A stretch of 64,000 bases of DNA from Geobacteraceae bacterium GWC2_55_20 (GTDB lineage Bacteria > Desulfobacterota > Desulfuromonadia > Geobacterales > Pseudopelobacteraceae): assembly GCA_001802125.1 (NCBI GenBank), contig MGZK01000154.1, positions 1 to 64,000 of the forward strand. The letters are read 5' to 3'. Of the stretch, positions 8,695 through 16,963 are shown piece after piece (within the stretch, counting starts at the first letter, position 1; every line of letters begins with the position of its first letter). The notes under the pieces were generated by a model. The model worked only from the letters and a program-made list of their open reading frames with translations, was not told the DNA's origin and made no database searches. A program made the translations under genes and the position numbers.

Positions 8695-9972
8695 ATGGAA
8701 CAGGTACTCTTGAAACATAACCGGCCCGGCCGGATGACCACCTTCGACGAATATCGCGCCGAGGGCGGATTCGACGCCCTGGTAAAGGCGCTGCGCGACA
8801 TGACGCCCGACCAGGTGCAGCAAACGGTGATCGATTCCGGAATGCGCGGCCGGGGCGGCGCCGGCTTCCCCACCGGCAAAAAGTGGTCGTTCGTGCCCCG
8901 CAACCTGCCGGGACCGCGCTACCTGATCTGCAACTGCGACGAAATGGAACCAGGTACCTACAAGGACCGGGTGCTGCTGGAGAGCAACCCGCACCTGCTG
9001 GTGGAGGGGATGGCGCTGGCCTGTTATGCGCTGGGTGTCGGGCATGCCTTCATCTTCATCCGCCGCGGCTATGAACTGGCCGCCGACAGTCTGCGCCAGG
9101 CCGTGGCCGCCGCCCACCGGGCCGGTTTTCTGGGGGAAAATATCCTGGGGAGCGGCTTCAGCCTCGATCTGGATCTGCACCAGTCCGCCGGGCGTTACAT
9201 CTGCGGCGAGGAGACCGCGCTGATCAATGCGCTGGAGGGGATTCGCGCCAACCCGCGCGCCAAGCCACCCTTTCCGGCCATCAAGGGGTTGTGGGGCCAG
9301 CCGACCGTGGTCAACAACGTGGAAACGCTGGCCAACGTTCCGGCCATCATCGGGCGCGGTCCGGCCTGGTGGAAGGCGCTGGCGGCCACCTCCGAAGCAG
9401 CCGGCAGCAAACTGTTCTGCATCAGCGGCCATGTGGCCAATACCAGCTGTTTCGAGTTGCCGCTGGGCATGACGCTGGGGGAGATCATCGAAGGCCCCTG
9501 CGGCGGCATGCGCGCCGGCAGCCGTTTCAAGGCCTGCATCCCAGGCGGCGCCTCCACCCCCTATTTTACAAGAGAGCATTGGGATGTGCCGATGGATTTC
9601 GATCCGGTGGCCAAAGCGGGCTCACGACTGGGCACCGGCGGAATCGTGGTCTTTGACCAGGATACATGCATGGTGGCGGCCACGCTCAACCTGATCCGCT
9701 TCTTTGCCCGTGAATCATGCGGCTGGTGTACCCCCTGCCGTGAAGGGCTCCCCTATGTGCGCCATATCCTGGAGCGGATCGAGGCCGGACAGGGGCAGGT
9801 CGGCGACATCGAACTGTTGCGCGAGCATGTCCGCCTGCTAAATTATGCCTTCTGCGCGCTGGCGCCGGGTGCGATGGGGCCGGTGGACGGACTGCTGAAA
9901 CATTTCGAGGCTGAACTTATGGAGCATGTCACCGCCCGGCGCTGTCCGTTTGAAGGAGCTTCCTCCCGCTGA
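8695..9972 (+). CDS. nuoF: NADH:quinone oxidoreductase subunit F
   Basis: A 425-residue NuoF, the NADH- and FMN-binding subunit. Visible motifs are RGRGGAGFPTGKKW (nucleotide site), CNCDEMEPGTYKDR, and GRYICGEETALINALEG (FMN region). The C-terminal [4Fe-4S] site is ESCGWCTPCREG with a fourth Cys in YAFCALAPG. The frame is open from 8647, but the family usually begins as MEQVLLKHNRPG, so 8695 is preferred; 8671 is also possible and no start has a clear ribosome site. Its stop overlaps the next ATG by one base. A 7-kb stretch of envelope genes lies between it and nuoE. Confidence 0.93.
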   Translation: MEQVLLKHNRPGRMTTFDEYRAEGGFDALVKALRDMTPDQVQQTVIDSGMRGRGGAGFPTGKKWSFVPRNLPGPRYLICNCDEMEPGTYKDRVLLESNPHLLVEGMALACYALGVGHAFIFIRRGYELAADSLRQAVAAAHRAGFLGENILGSGFSLDLDLHQSAGRYICGEETALINALEGIRANPRAKPPFPAIKGLWGQPTVVNNVETLANVPAIIGRGPAWWKALAATSEAAGSKLFCISGHVANTSCFELPLGMTLGEIIEGPCGGMRAGSRFKACIPGGASTPYFTREHWDVPMDFDPVAKAGSRLGTGGIVVFDQDTCMVAATLNLIRFFARESCGWCTPCREGLPYVRHILERIEAGQGQVGDIELLREHVRLLNYAFCALAPGAMGPVDGLLKHFEAELMEHVTARRCPFEGASSR

Positions 9973-10766
9973 TGTCACGAATACTTCTCGCAATAGTGCT
10001 TGTCCTGATGCTGGCCGGCAGATCGTTCGCGCTGACCGAAGTGCGCAGCATCCTGACCCGACCCGGCGTGACCCTGGATTTTCTGGTGATGACGCCGGAA
10101 CGGTCGCCGCAGCGTGATGCGCTGATCTTCTTCCCGGGTGGCAACGGTGCCGGCCCCTTCAAGTTGGGCGAAGGAGGGGTTGTGAGCGGCTGGAGTTTCC
10201 TGGTGCGCAGCGCCGACAGCTTCATTCGCGACGGAGTCGCCGTGGTCACGGTCAATCCCCCTTCCGATCATCCCACCGGCATGAGCACCGGTTTTCGCGA
10301 GTCCGCCGAACATGCCCAGGATATTGCAACTCTGGCCGGTTATCTGGAACAGCAGGGGTATCAACGCATCTTCCTGGTCGGGAACAGCCGGGGCACGCTC
10401 TCGGCCGCCTCGCTCGGCACACGCTTGAAAGACAGCCACCTCAAGGGGATCATCCTGACCTCGTCGCTTGAGTACGAAAATTTCCTGCGCTGGCTGCCGC
10501 TGGAAAAGCTGAACCTGCCGGTGCTGATGATTCATCACCGGGATGACCTCTGCCGCGTCAGTCCTTTCCAGGAGGCCGAGAAAACCCGTGACAGTTTGCG
10601 CGGCCACACTTCGGTGGATTTCACCGAGGTCAACGGCGGCGCCTATCCCCGCTCGGCTCCCTGCGACAACCTGAGCGCCCATGGTTTCTTCGGGATCGAG
10701 GACAAGGTGGTGCAGGTCATCACCGACTGGCTCGAGGGGCGTTCCGTGCCGGAGCGGATCGAGTAA
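9972..10766 (+). CDS. Exported alpha/beta-hydrolase
   Basis: A 264-residue protein with a short signal peptide (ILLAIVLVLMLAGRSFA). The fold is alpha/beta hydrolase: a first strand DALIFFPGGNG (oxyanion region), the nucleophile elbow LVGNSRGTLSA with Ser near residue 141, an acid in IHHRDDLCRV, and the base His in SAHGFFGIEDK. All three catalytic residues appear present. The substrate cannot be told. Its ATG overlaps the nuoF stop, so the two are translationally linked, although nothing in complex I requires an exported hydrolase. Confidence 0.8.
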   Translation: MSRILLAIVLVLMLAGRSFALTEVRSILTRPGVTLDFLVMTPERSPQRDALIFFPGGNGAGPFKLGEGGVVSGWSFLVRSADSFIRDGVAVVTVNPPSDHPTGMSTGFRESAEHAQDIATLAGYLEQQGYQRIFLVGNSRGTLSAASLGTRLKDSHLKGIILTSSLEYENFLRWLPLEKLNLPVLMIHHRDDLCRVSPFQEAEKTRDSLRGHTSVDFTEVNGGAYPRSAPCDNLSAHGFFGIEDKVVQVITDWLEGRSVPERIE

Positions 10767-10809
10767 AGCAAATCCCCCTTGCCCTGATAAACAGGATAAG
10801 TGCGTTAAC

Positions 10810-10848
10810 GAAGTAATTTTCTGCCTGAAAATAGCAGAAAATTACTTC
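10810..10848. repeat. Perfect 15-bp inverted repeat
   Basis: The arms gaagtaattttctgc (10810-10824) and its exact complement (10834-10848) flank a 9-base loop. It lies between the hydrolase and nuoG. It is AT-rich and lacks a T-run after either arm, so it is not a typical terminator; a mobile or regulatory hairpin is possible. Confidence 0.7.
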
Positions 10849-10855
10849 TAACTTA

Positions 10856-10882
10856 CTAAATCCCCCTTTCAAAAAGGGGGAC
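10856..10882. repeat. AAATCCCCC-type dispersed repeat hairpin
   Basis: aaatccccctttcaaaaagg followed by ggga forms a short hairpin just before nuoG. The same AAATCCCCC start occurs at 10768 and inside cbiD (14811-14850), indicating one dispersed repeat family. Confidence 0.6.
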
Positions 10883-10903
10883 TTGTATTGCGGAACACAA
10901 TTT

Positions 10904-12832
10904 ATGCCTAAATTGATCATCGACAACATCGAGCTGGAAGTGCCGGACGGCACCAATGTGCTGGAGGCGGCCCGCAGCATCGGTATCGTCATCCCTCACT
11001 TCTGCTGGCACCCGGCGCTGGGGAGGGCCGGCGCCTGCCGAGTCTGCGCGGTGAAGCTGCTGGACGGGCCGGTCAAGGGGCTGCAGATGTCCTGCATGCT
11101 GCCGGCCCAGGACGGCATGGTGGTTTCGACCAGCGACGAAGAAGCGCTGGCCATGCGCCGGGCTGTGATCGAATGGCTGATGATCAACCACCCCCATGAC
11201 TGCCCGGTTTGCGACGAGGGGGGCGAATGCCAGCTGCAGGATTACACGATTGCCGGTGGCCACGGCATCCGCCGCTATGACGGAAAGAAACGCACCCATG
11301 TCAACCAGCAGCTGGGGCCGCTGATCGAACACGAAATGAACCGCTGCATCCAGTGCTACCGTTGCGCTCGCTTCTACCAGGAATATGCCGGCGGCAGCGA
11401 TTTCGGCGTGATGGGACGTTCCGGCGCGGTCTATTTCGGCCGGCAGCGGGACGGCCGGCTGGAGTCGCCCTTTTCCGGCAACCTGGTCGATATCTGTCCG
11501 ACCGGGGTCTTCACCGACAAGACCGCCCGTTTCCGGGCCCGCTACTGGGACTATGACATGGCCCCCTCGGTATGTCCGCACTGCTCGCTGGGGTGCAACA
11601 CGGTTCCAATGGCGCGCTACCGGGAGCTGCTCAAGGTGACGGCGCGCCGTAACGACGATGTCAACGGCTGGTTCATCTGCGACCGGGGGCGTTTTTCCAA
11701 TGCCGCCGTCAATGCCCCGGAGCGGCCGCGACAGGCGCTGGTGGATGGCAGGGCGGTTGCCATGGATGCGGCGCTGGACGCCGCGCTGGAGCGGCTGAAC
11801 GAGTTTATTGCGCTGCACGGTTCCGGCGCGCTGGCGATCATCGGTTCGCCGCGCATGTCGCTGGAGGGCAACCTGCTGGCCGCCCGGCTGCGTGACCTTT
11901 TGGGTGCGGGAGCGCTCTGCTATTTCGGCGACCTGGTCCACGCCGAACGGACGCTTGAGGCGGTCTCGCTGCTGAATGACGACAACTCCGCCTCGCAGGA
12001 GGATGTGCGTCGCGCCGACCTGGTGGCGGTGATGGAATGCGACCTGTTGGAGCAGGCGCCGATGATGGCGCTGGCGGTGCGGCAGGCCTGGCGCAACGGC
12101 GCGCGGATCTTCATCGTTGGCGGCGAGTGCCGGCCGGACGCTTCCTGCCCGGAGCTGTTCAAGGCCGAAGCGGTCTTGTCCCTGGCGGATGTCCCCCTGG
12201 CCGATGCCAAACGCCCGGTCGTGATCTGCGGCACCAGGCACAAGGGGCTGGAATCGATCCGCCTTGCCGCCGGAAACGGCGCCGGGGTGGTTTTCATCCT
12301 GGACGGGCCCAATGCCTTCGGTTGTGCGCTGCTGGCTGGCGAGCAAGGTGCGGTCTCGCTGTCTGAAGCGCTGGCCGGCGGCGGGATCAGGGGGATCATC
12401 GCCCTGGAAGCCGATCTGCCGGACGATTTGCCCCTGGAGATCCGGCTGCTGGCGGTTGCCGACTGGTTGCCGAATCCTGGTGCGGGGCGGACCGAGGTCT
12501 TTCTGCCGGCCACCAGTTGGGTCGAGATGGACGGCACCTATGTCAACCACGAGGGGCGCGCCCAGCGCTTCAGCCGGGTGATGCAGCCGGGAGCGCCGAT
12601 CAGGGGGCTGACCGCGGAACTGCATCCGCCGCGGGTGCATCGTCATGACGCGCCCGGCGGGGAGCTGCTCCCCTCCTGGCGTATTGTCGCCGGTCTTCTG
12701 GAACGTTTGGGCGAGGGCAGGATCGAAGAGCCTTTGAACGGTGTCTGGGAACTGCTGCGCGGGCTGGACCCGGCCTCTTCCGGGATGAAAATTACACTAG
12801 GTACGCTGAAACGAATGGAGCCGGATGAATAG
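10904..12832 (+). CDS. nuoG: NADH:quinone oxidoreductase subunit G
   Basis: A 642-residue iron-sulfur subunit of the E. coli type. In order: a ferredoxin-like [2Fe-2S] domain (CWHPALGRAGACRVC), a His-coordinated cluster region (HPHDCPVCDEGGECQLQD), MNRCIQCYRCARF, CPTGVFTDK, then the N7-like site CPHCSLGCN with a later ICDRGRF. A molybdopterin-oxidoreductase-like domain follows. It is shorter than the roughly 900 residues of E. coli NuoG, mainly at the C-terminus. ATG 10904 starts the usual MPKLIIDN; the upstream TTG is rejected. NuoE, F and G together would form the NADH-oxidising arm, but NuoH and the other subunits do not follow. Confidence 0.93.
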   Translation: MPKLIIDNIELEVPDGTNVLEAARSIGIVIPHFCWHPALGRAGACRVCAVKLLDGPVKGLQMSCMLPAQDGMVVSTSDEEALAMRRAVIEWLMINHPHDCPVCDEGGECQLQDYTIAGGHGIRRYDGKKRTHVNQQLGPLIEHEMNRCIQCYRCARFYQEYAGGSDFGVMGRSGAVYFGRQRDGRLESPFSGNLVDICPTGVFTDKTARFRARYWDYDMAPSVCPHCSLGCNTVPMARYRELLKVTARRNDDVNGWFICDRGRFSNAAVNAPERPRQALVDGRAVAMDAALDAALERLNEFIALHGSGALAIIGSPRMSLEGNLLAARLRDLLGAGALCYFGDLVHAERTLEAVSLLNDDNSASQEDVRRADLVAVMECDLLEQAPMMALAVRQAWRNGARIFIVGGECRPDASCPELFKAEAVLSLADVPLADAKRPVVICGTRHKGLESIRLAAGNGAGVVFILDGPNAFGCALLAGEQGAVSLSEALAGGGIRGIIALEADLPDDLPLEIRLLAVADWLPNPGAGRTEVFLPATSWVEMDGTYVNHEGRAQRFSRVMQPGAPIRGLTAELHPPRVHRHDAPGGELLPSWRIVAGLLERLGEGRIEEPLNGVWELLRGLDPASSGMKITLGTLKRMEPDE

Positions 12833-13466
12833 ACCGCAAAAGTTTTTGCAGCGACTGGATTACAGGTGGCTGGCAGTTGTTGCCGCGGCGCTGGCGCTGG
12901 CATTCGGCGGCGGCTATGTCAGCGGCAAGCGCAGCTGGCATGTGCATGGTTCATTTCACGACATGATCGTCAACAACCCCCGTGAACTCTCGGCGCTGAT
13001 CACCCCCAGAGACAAACGCATCCGCACCCTGGCGGCTTCGCTCAAGAGTTACGAAAATGCCCATCTCTACGTGCGGGACCGCATTGCGGACGATCCTTCC
13101 ATCCCGGCCCTGCCGGCCGGCGACATCATCGATGAGGGGCGCGCCAGCTGTTTGGGAAAGGCTATTGTGCTCTGCAGTCTCTACCGCGCACTCGGAAAGC
13201 CGGCTTCTGATGTAAGGATAGTAATCGGAGAGGCCGACTTGCCCACAGGCGGATTTGACCATGCCTGGATCGAGCTGGAGTACGACGGACAATGCCTGCA
13301 GCAGGACACAACCAATATCCTGGGACACTTCGCCTTCGCACAGTTCAAAGGTACCAACTATGTGGAAACATTCATACGGGATGAGGAATTCGTCGTGAAC
13401 GACAAAAGCTTTGCCCTGGTTTCGCAGTTGAATCGGTTGAAAGGCACCGGCCATCCACGGTTCTGA
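12825..13466 (+). CDS. Membrane-anchored transglutaminase-like protein
   Basis: A 213-residue protein with one N-terminal membrane segment (residues about 15-31) and a transglutaminase-like cysteine-protease fold outside. The likely triad is Cys in GRASCLGKA (about residue 109), His in DHAWIELEY and Asp in QQDTTN. A helix-turn region NAHLYVRDRI, typical of the family, precedes the Cys. It overlaps nuoG by 8 bases. Substrates of such bacterial proteins are generally unknown; amide hydrolysis in the periplasm is likely. Confidence 0.8.
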   Translation: MNRPQKFLQRLDYRWLAVVAAALALAFGGGYVSGKRSWHVHGSFHDMIVNNPRELSALITPRDKRIRTLAASLKSYENAHLYVRDRIADDPSIPALPAGDIIDEGRASCLGKAIVLCSLYRALGKPASDVRIVIGEADLPTGGFDHAWIELEYDGQCLQQDTTNILGHFAFAQFKGTNYVETFIRDEEFVVNDKSFALVSQLNRLKGTGHPRF

Positions 13467-13515
13467 CCGGGATGCCGGTGTCGTCAAAACATTCGGATCT
13501 TCAAGGAGTATTCAG

Positions 13516-13899
13516 ATGAAAACCGCAATCCTGATGATGGCCCACGGCAGCCGTATTGCCGAGGCCAACGATGCTGCCCGAGAAGTGGCGGCGATGGTTA
13601 GGGAAATGACCGGCTTCGAAATTGTCGAGGTCTCGTTCCGCGAACTGCACCAGCCCGATATCCAGTCCGGTATCGATGCCTGCGTTGCCCGGGGAGCCCA
13701 GCGAGTCCTGCTGATGCCCTACTTCCTTTTCATGGGAGCCCATGTGCAGCATGATCTGCCCGAGGAGATTGAGGAGGCCAAAAAACGCCATCCCGCACTG
13801 ATCATGGAGATGGGCAGCCACCTGGGAGCGCATCGCAAGCTGGCCGAAATCGAGAGCGAGCGGATCGGAGAAGCTCTGGACAGGCTGGGGTGGCGCTGA
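13516..13899 (+). CDS. cbiX: Sirohydrochlorin cobaltochelatase, short CbiX
   Basis: A 127-residue single-domain chelatase (CbiX-S type, about half the length of two-domain CbiK/HemH forms). Key features are MMAHGSRIAEAN with the metal-binding His near residue 10, and MPYFLFMGAHVQHDLPEEI with further His residues. It inserts Co2+ into sirohydrochlorin at the start of the anaerobic cobalamin pathway, in the cytoplasm. AAGGAG lies 8 bases before the ATG. Its stop overlaps the cbiC start, so the three cobalamin genes form a tight operon. No B12 riboswitch is visible in the 50 bases upstream. Confidence 0.92.
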   Translation: MKTAILMMAHGSRIAEANDAAREVAAMVREMTGFEIVEVSFRELHQPDIQSGIDACVARGAQRVLLMPYFLFMGAHVQHDLPEEIEEAKKRHPALIMEMGSHLGAHRKLAEIESERIGEALDRLGWR

Positions 13900-14534
13900 T
13901 GGATTCACTGGGCATGAAACCCGAGGAAATCGAGGCGGAATCGTTCCGGATCATCGACAGCGAGGCCGGTGAGCATGGCTGGCCCCAGGCGGAATGGCAG
14001 GTCGTGCGCCGCGCCATCCACACCAGCGCCGATTTCGAGTATGCCCGTTCGATGGTGCTCTCGGACGGAGTGATCGAGCAGGCGCTTGCCGCGCTGAAAG
14101 GCGGCGTCGGCATCGTGACCGACACCAATATGGCCCTTTCCGGCATCGCCAGGGCCCGCCTGGCGCCTTTCGGTTGCAGCGTGGCCTGTCATGTGTCCGA
14201 CCCGGATGTGGCCGAACTGGCCGGTATGCTGGGCATCACCCGCTCGATCGCAGCGATGCGCAAGGCGGTGGCCGATCCGGCCAACCGCATATTCGTGATC
14301 GGCAACGCCCCCACGGCGCTGTTCGAACTGTTGCGCCTGATGCGGGCGGGGCAGGCCGAACCGGCCCTGATCATCGGCCTGCCGGTCGGCTTCGTCGGCG
14401 CCGAGGAGAGCAAGAACGCTCTGGCGGCCGGCGGCCACGAAGTCCCCTTCATCACCAACATCGGCCGCAAGGGGGGCTCCAACGTGGCTGCCGCCGTGGT
14501 CAACGCGCTGGCGATCCTGGCGGCAGGGGAATAA
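13899..14534 (+). CDS. cbiC: Precorrin-8X / cobalt-precorrin-8 methylmutase
   Basis: A 211-residue CbiC/CobH enzyme, which moves the C-11 methyl to C-12 in the corrin ring. Recognised by RAIHTSADFEYARSMVLSD (with the catalytic His near residue 45), VTDTNMALSGI, and GLPVGFVGAEESK near the C-terminus. The length matches the family. ATG 13899 overlaps the cbiX stop; an ATG at 13914 is an alternative. Its stop codon overlaps the cbiD start by one base. Confidence 0.93.
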   Translation: MDSLGMKPEEIEAESFRIIDSEAGEHGWPQAEWQVVRRAIHTSADFEYARSMVLSDGVIEQALAALKGGVGIVTDTNMALSGIARARLAPFGCSVACHVSDPDVAELAGMLGITRSIAAMRKAVADPANRIFVIGNAPTALFELLRLMRAGQAEPALIIGLPVGFVGAEESKNALAAGGHEVPFITNIGRKGGSNVAAAVVNALAILAAGE

Positions 14535-15661
14535 TGAAAAAAGAGTTGCGCTCCGGTCCTTCGACTCCGCTCAGGACAGGCTACACCACCGGCGCCTGCG
14601 CTGCCGCCGCCGCCAGGGGCGCTGCGCTGATGCTGGCCAGGCAGGAACCGGTCAGCGAGGTCACAATTGAAATGCCGGGTGGTGAATCCGCCACTTTTGC
14701 GCTGCATGGCCAGCTCTTCACCGGAAACACCGCATCCTGCTTTGTGACCAAGGATGCCGGCGACGATCCCGATGTGACCAACGGGGCCGAGGTTCATGCG
14801 GAGGTAACATCAAATCCCCCCCAACCCCCCTTTGTTAAAGGGGGGAGCGAAATCACAATCTTTGGCGGAGCCGGTATCGGCAGGGTTACCAAGCCGGGGT
14901 TGGCTGTTCCGCCCGGCGAATGGGCCATCAATCCGGTGCCGCGCCGGATGATTCAACAATCGGTCAGAAGTGTTCTGTCAGCATTCAACCTTCAGCATTC
15001 AACCTTAAGCATCGTTATTTCGATTCCCGACGGTGAGCAACGCGCCCTGAAGACCCTCAACGCCCGCCTGGGCATCATCGGCGGACTTTCGATCCTGGGT
15101 ACCACTGGCATCGTACGCCCGATCTCGGCCAAGGCCTGGACCGATACCATCGATGCCGCGCTGGACGTGGCCAGGGCCTGCGGTTGTGAGAACGTCGTGC
15201 TCTCCACCGGCCGCACCAGTGAACTTGCGGCCCAGCAGCATTTTTCATCTCTTCCGGAAGAGGCCTGTATCATGATGGGCGACCACGTGGCACATGCCTT
15301 GCGGGCCTGCGCCCAACGCGGTTTCATGCAGCCGGTCATCGCCTGTCAGTTCGCCAAATTGCTCAAGATCGCCTGCGGTCACCCCAACACCCATGCCGCC
15401 GCATCGGAACTCGACCTGGCAAAGCTGCGGGGATGGGCCGAGCAGGCGGGCCTTTCCCCGCGGATTCTCTCGATCATCACCAATGCCAACACCGCCCGCG
15501 AAATCGCGATCACCAGCGCTTTCGACCCCGGTCTGATGGGGCTTGTCGCCGGCCACTCGCTACAGGCCGCTGCGCTGCACGCGCCCGGTATCTCGGTGCT
15601 GCCGCTGCTCTGCGGCTATGATGGCACGGTCATATTTCAATACTCAAAAACCCGGGCCTGA
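14534..15661 (+). CDS. cbiD: Cobalt-precorrin-5B C1-methyltransferase with repeat-derived inserts
   Basis: A 375-residue CbiD, which methylates C-1 in the anaerobic cobalamin route. Recognised by TGYTTGACAAAAARGAALML near the start, AINPVPRRMI, LGTTGIVRPISAKAWTDTI and STGRTSELAAQQH. Three stretches look foreign. Residues about 7-15 (SGPSTPLR) come from a cttcgactccgctcagga-type repeat. Residues 93-106 (SNPPQPPFVKGGSE) come from an AAATCCCCCC hairpin repeat. Residues about 149-158 come from two tandem copies of cagcattcaacctt. The frame stays open through all of them, so the protein may still work. The operon ends here; no cbiE, T, L or F follows in the window. Confidence 0.93.
   Translation: MKKELRSGPSTPLRTGYTTGACAAAAARGAALMLARQEPVSEVTIEMPGGESATFALHGQLFTGNTASCFVTKDAGDDPDVTNGAEVHAEVTSNPPQPPFVKGGSEITIFGGAGIGRVTKPGLAVPPGEWAINPVPRRMIQQSVRSVLSAFNLQHSTLSIVISIPDGEQRALKTLNARLGIIGGLSILGTTGIVRPISAKAWTDTIDAALDVARACGCENVVLSTGRTSELAAQQHFSSLPEEACIMMGDHVAHALRACAQRGFMQPVIACQFAKLLKIACGHPNTHAAASELDLAKLRGWAEQAGLSPRILSIITNANTAREIAITSAFDPGLMGLVAGHSLQAAALHAPGISVLPLLCGYDGTVIFQYSKTRA
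14811..14850. repeat. Dispersed hairpin repeat inside cbiD
   Basis: The string begins caaatccccccccaacc and contains cccccctttgttaaaggggg, a hairpin of 9 paired bases. It belongs to the same family as the copies at 10768 and 10856-10882. It lies within cbiD and is translated in frame. Confidence 0.8.
14979..15006. repeat. 14-base tandem duplication inside cbiD
   Basis: cagcattcaacctt occurs twice in direct succession with no mismatch (14979-14992 and 14993-15006). It encodes the FNLQHSTL region of CbiD. The unit is not a multiple of three, so the two copies are read in different frames. Confidence 0.75.
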
Positions 15662-15805
15662 CAACGATCACCAGGCTGGCAGTTTACGGCCGGAATGGGA
15701 GCGCTCTCTTCCTCTTTCTGCGTCGATTGCGGTTCAGGCATTATATTTGCTTTAATATCGCTTAAGGTCTGGCTGTCGTCGGAATTAACCCCGTCAGCCC
15801 GGTTT

Positions 15806-15842
15806 ACTGTACCGGTTTTTTACAGGGCACTGTTTTTACAGT
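15806..15842. promoter_or_regulatory. ACTGT/ACAGT repeats, candidate operator of the copper locus
   Basis: Upstream of the Cys/His-rich gene there is a perfect dyad ACTGT-TTTT-ACAGT (15829-15842) and two further half-sites, ACTGT at 15806 and ACAG at 15822. Half-sites of the ACTGT/TACA kind are known for some copper-responsive repressors. Assignment to a metal regulator is only an inference. The 222-base gap holds no convincing gene. Confidence 0.3.
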
Positions 15843-15883
15843 CAAAAAACGCGACTCGGTATCCGCTGTTTTTCGGGTAACTC

Positions 15884-16468
15884 ATGAACAGATCGCACCG
15901 TTACATAACCTCGCTGCTCATGACCGTGGTCTATCTGCTGATCGTTTTCAGTCCACTGGCCCCGCTGGCGATGCAGCCGAATCTGAACGTCCACGCCAAT
16001 GGCGGTGAGTGTTCCGGCGACTGCAGGATCGATGGCTGTTCTCCCGAGCGCAGCGCCGCGCATACCTGTTGCTGCTGGCAGAGTAGGAAAAAAACGGCCG
16101 AGAACGCTTTTACGGGGTCAGCGGGCGGTTGTTGCGGAACCAAACCGGCACGAGCTGTTTCAATATCGGACGTGCACTGTCCTTCCACCGTTGCGCATGA
16201 CGATCACGATGAGCATGGAGCCGTTTCGTCACCCGACGGCACAACTCAAGACAAAAACCATTCGACCAGTATCGGCACCATTCCCTGCGGCAGCGGAAAG
16301 CATATCGCACTGTGGGGAGCGGAGAATGTGCAGCACATCCCCTATCATTTCTTTGGTGAGATTCCTGTCCAGCTGGAGAACAGCATTCCGCAGCCAGTCC
16401 CGGGAAGCATGATTTCCCGTCATAGCGAACCGCCCGACCCACCCCCCAGACGTCTCCTCTTTTCCTGA
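15884..16468 (+). CDS. Cys/His-rich exported protein, possible metal binding
   Basis: A 194-residue protein with an N-terminal membrane or signal segment (about residues 8-32). The next part has many cysteines (GGECSGDCRIDGC, HTCCCWQS, GGCCGT), followed by a His/Asp stretch HDDHDEH and a Pro-rich tail. I do not recognise the family. It is the first gene of a same-strand series with a copper-type TonB receptor and two NosL-like proteins, so periplasmic metal binding, probably copper, is a fair inference. The start lacks a clear ribosome site. Confidence 0.65.
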   Translation: MNRSHRYITSLLMTVVYLLIVFSPLAPLAMQPNLNVHANGGECSGDCRIDGCSPERSAAHTCCCWQSRKKTAENAFTGSAGGCCGTKPARAVSISDVHCPSTVAHDDHDEHGAVSSPDGTTQDKNHSTSIGTIPCGSGKHIALWGAENVQHIPYHFFGEIPVQLENSIPQPVPGSMISRHSEPPDPPPRRLLFS

Positions 16469-16665
16469 AGCATCCCAACCAGTCTCATACAAATACGAGA
16501 TTCCCGCGCTGGATGTGCGACGTCTCCGTCCACGCTTATGGTGTCCGGGGCCGGAACCGCTGTCGGCTGTCCGGGTCATGACCGGCCGGGAGTCACACTT
16601 TTACAGGATTCAGGCACGTTGTCCTTTGTGACATCGTGATGATACCGGAGAGGGGTATATTACCC

Positions 16666-16872
16666 ATGGAAACCAGGCACCAACAGATGTTGGCCAAGGT
16701 TCTGTCCCGGGCAATGAGTCCTTCGTCGGTCTGTATGCATAACGAATTGAGCGATTTCAAGGGTGGCAAGCTTCTGTCTCAGCTTACCTTCGAGGATTTT
16801 CAGGTTCTTTCCGCATACGCCAGACGAACGATGCAACCGGTCCACAAGCCGGTGGCAGATGAGCCTGTCTGA
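16666..16872 (+). CDS. Small hypothetical protein
   Basis: A 68-residue soluble protein starting METRHQQMLAKVL. GGAGAGGGG lies about 10 bases upstream of ATG 16666, which is preferred to in-frame GTG 16636. It has no signal peptide or membrane segment, one Cys, and a probably helical C-terminal half. It lies between the Cys/His-rich gene and the TonB receptor. No family is recognised. Confidence 0.5.
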   Translation: METRHQQMLAKVLSRAMSPSSVCMHNELSDFKGGKLLSQLTFEDFQVLSAYARRTMQPVHKPVADEPV

Positions 16873-16963
16873 CAGATTTTACTTCTAAAACAACTTCAGA
16901 CTCATTCCGTTTGTGCCAGGGCGGAGTGAGTCGGAGCTACCAGGCTTTTACAAGGAGGATTCG

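Noticed and set aside
10856..12646. Long minus-strand frame over nuoG
   Set aside because: It is antisense to a strongly recognised gene and shows only shadow-like composition.
13467..13515. B12 riboswitch ahead of cbiX
   Set aside because: The space is too short and no B12 box was seen.
15695..15880. 61-codon frame between cbiD and the copper locus
   Set aside because: It has no ribosome site and no recognisable motif, and it overlaps the likely regulatory repeats.
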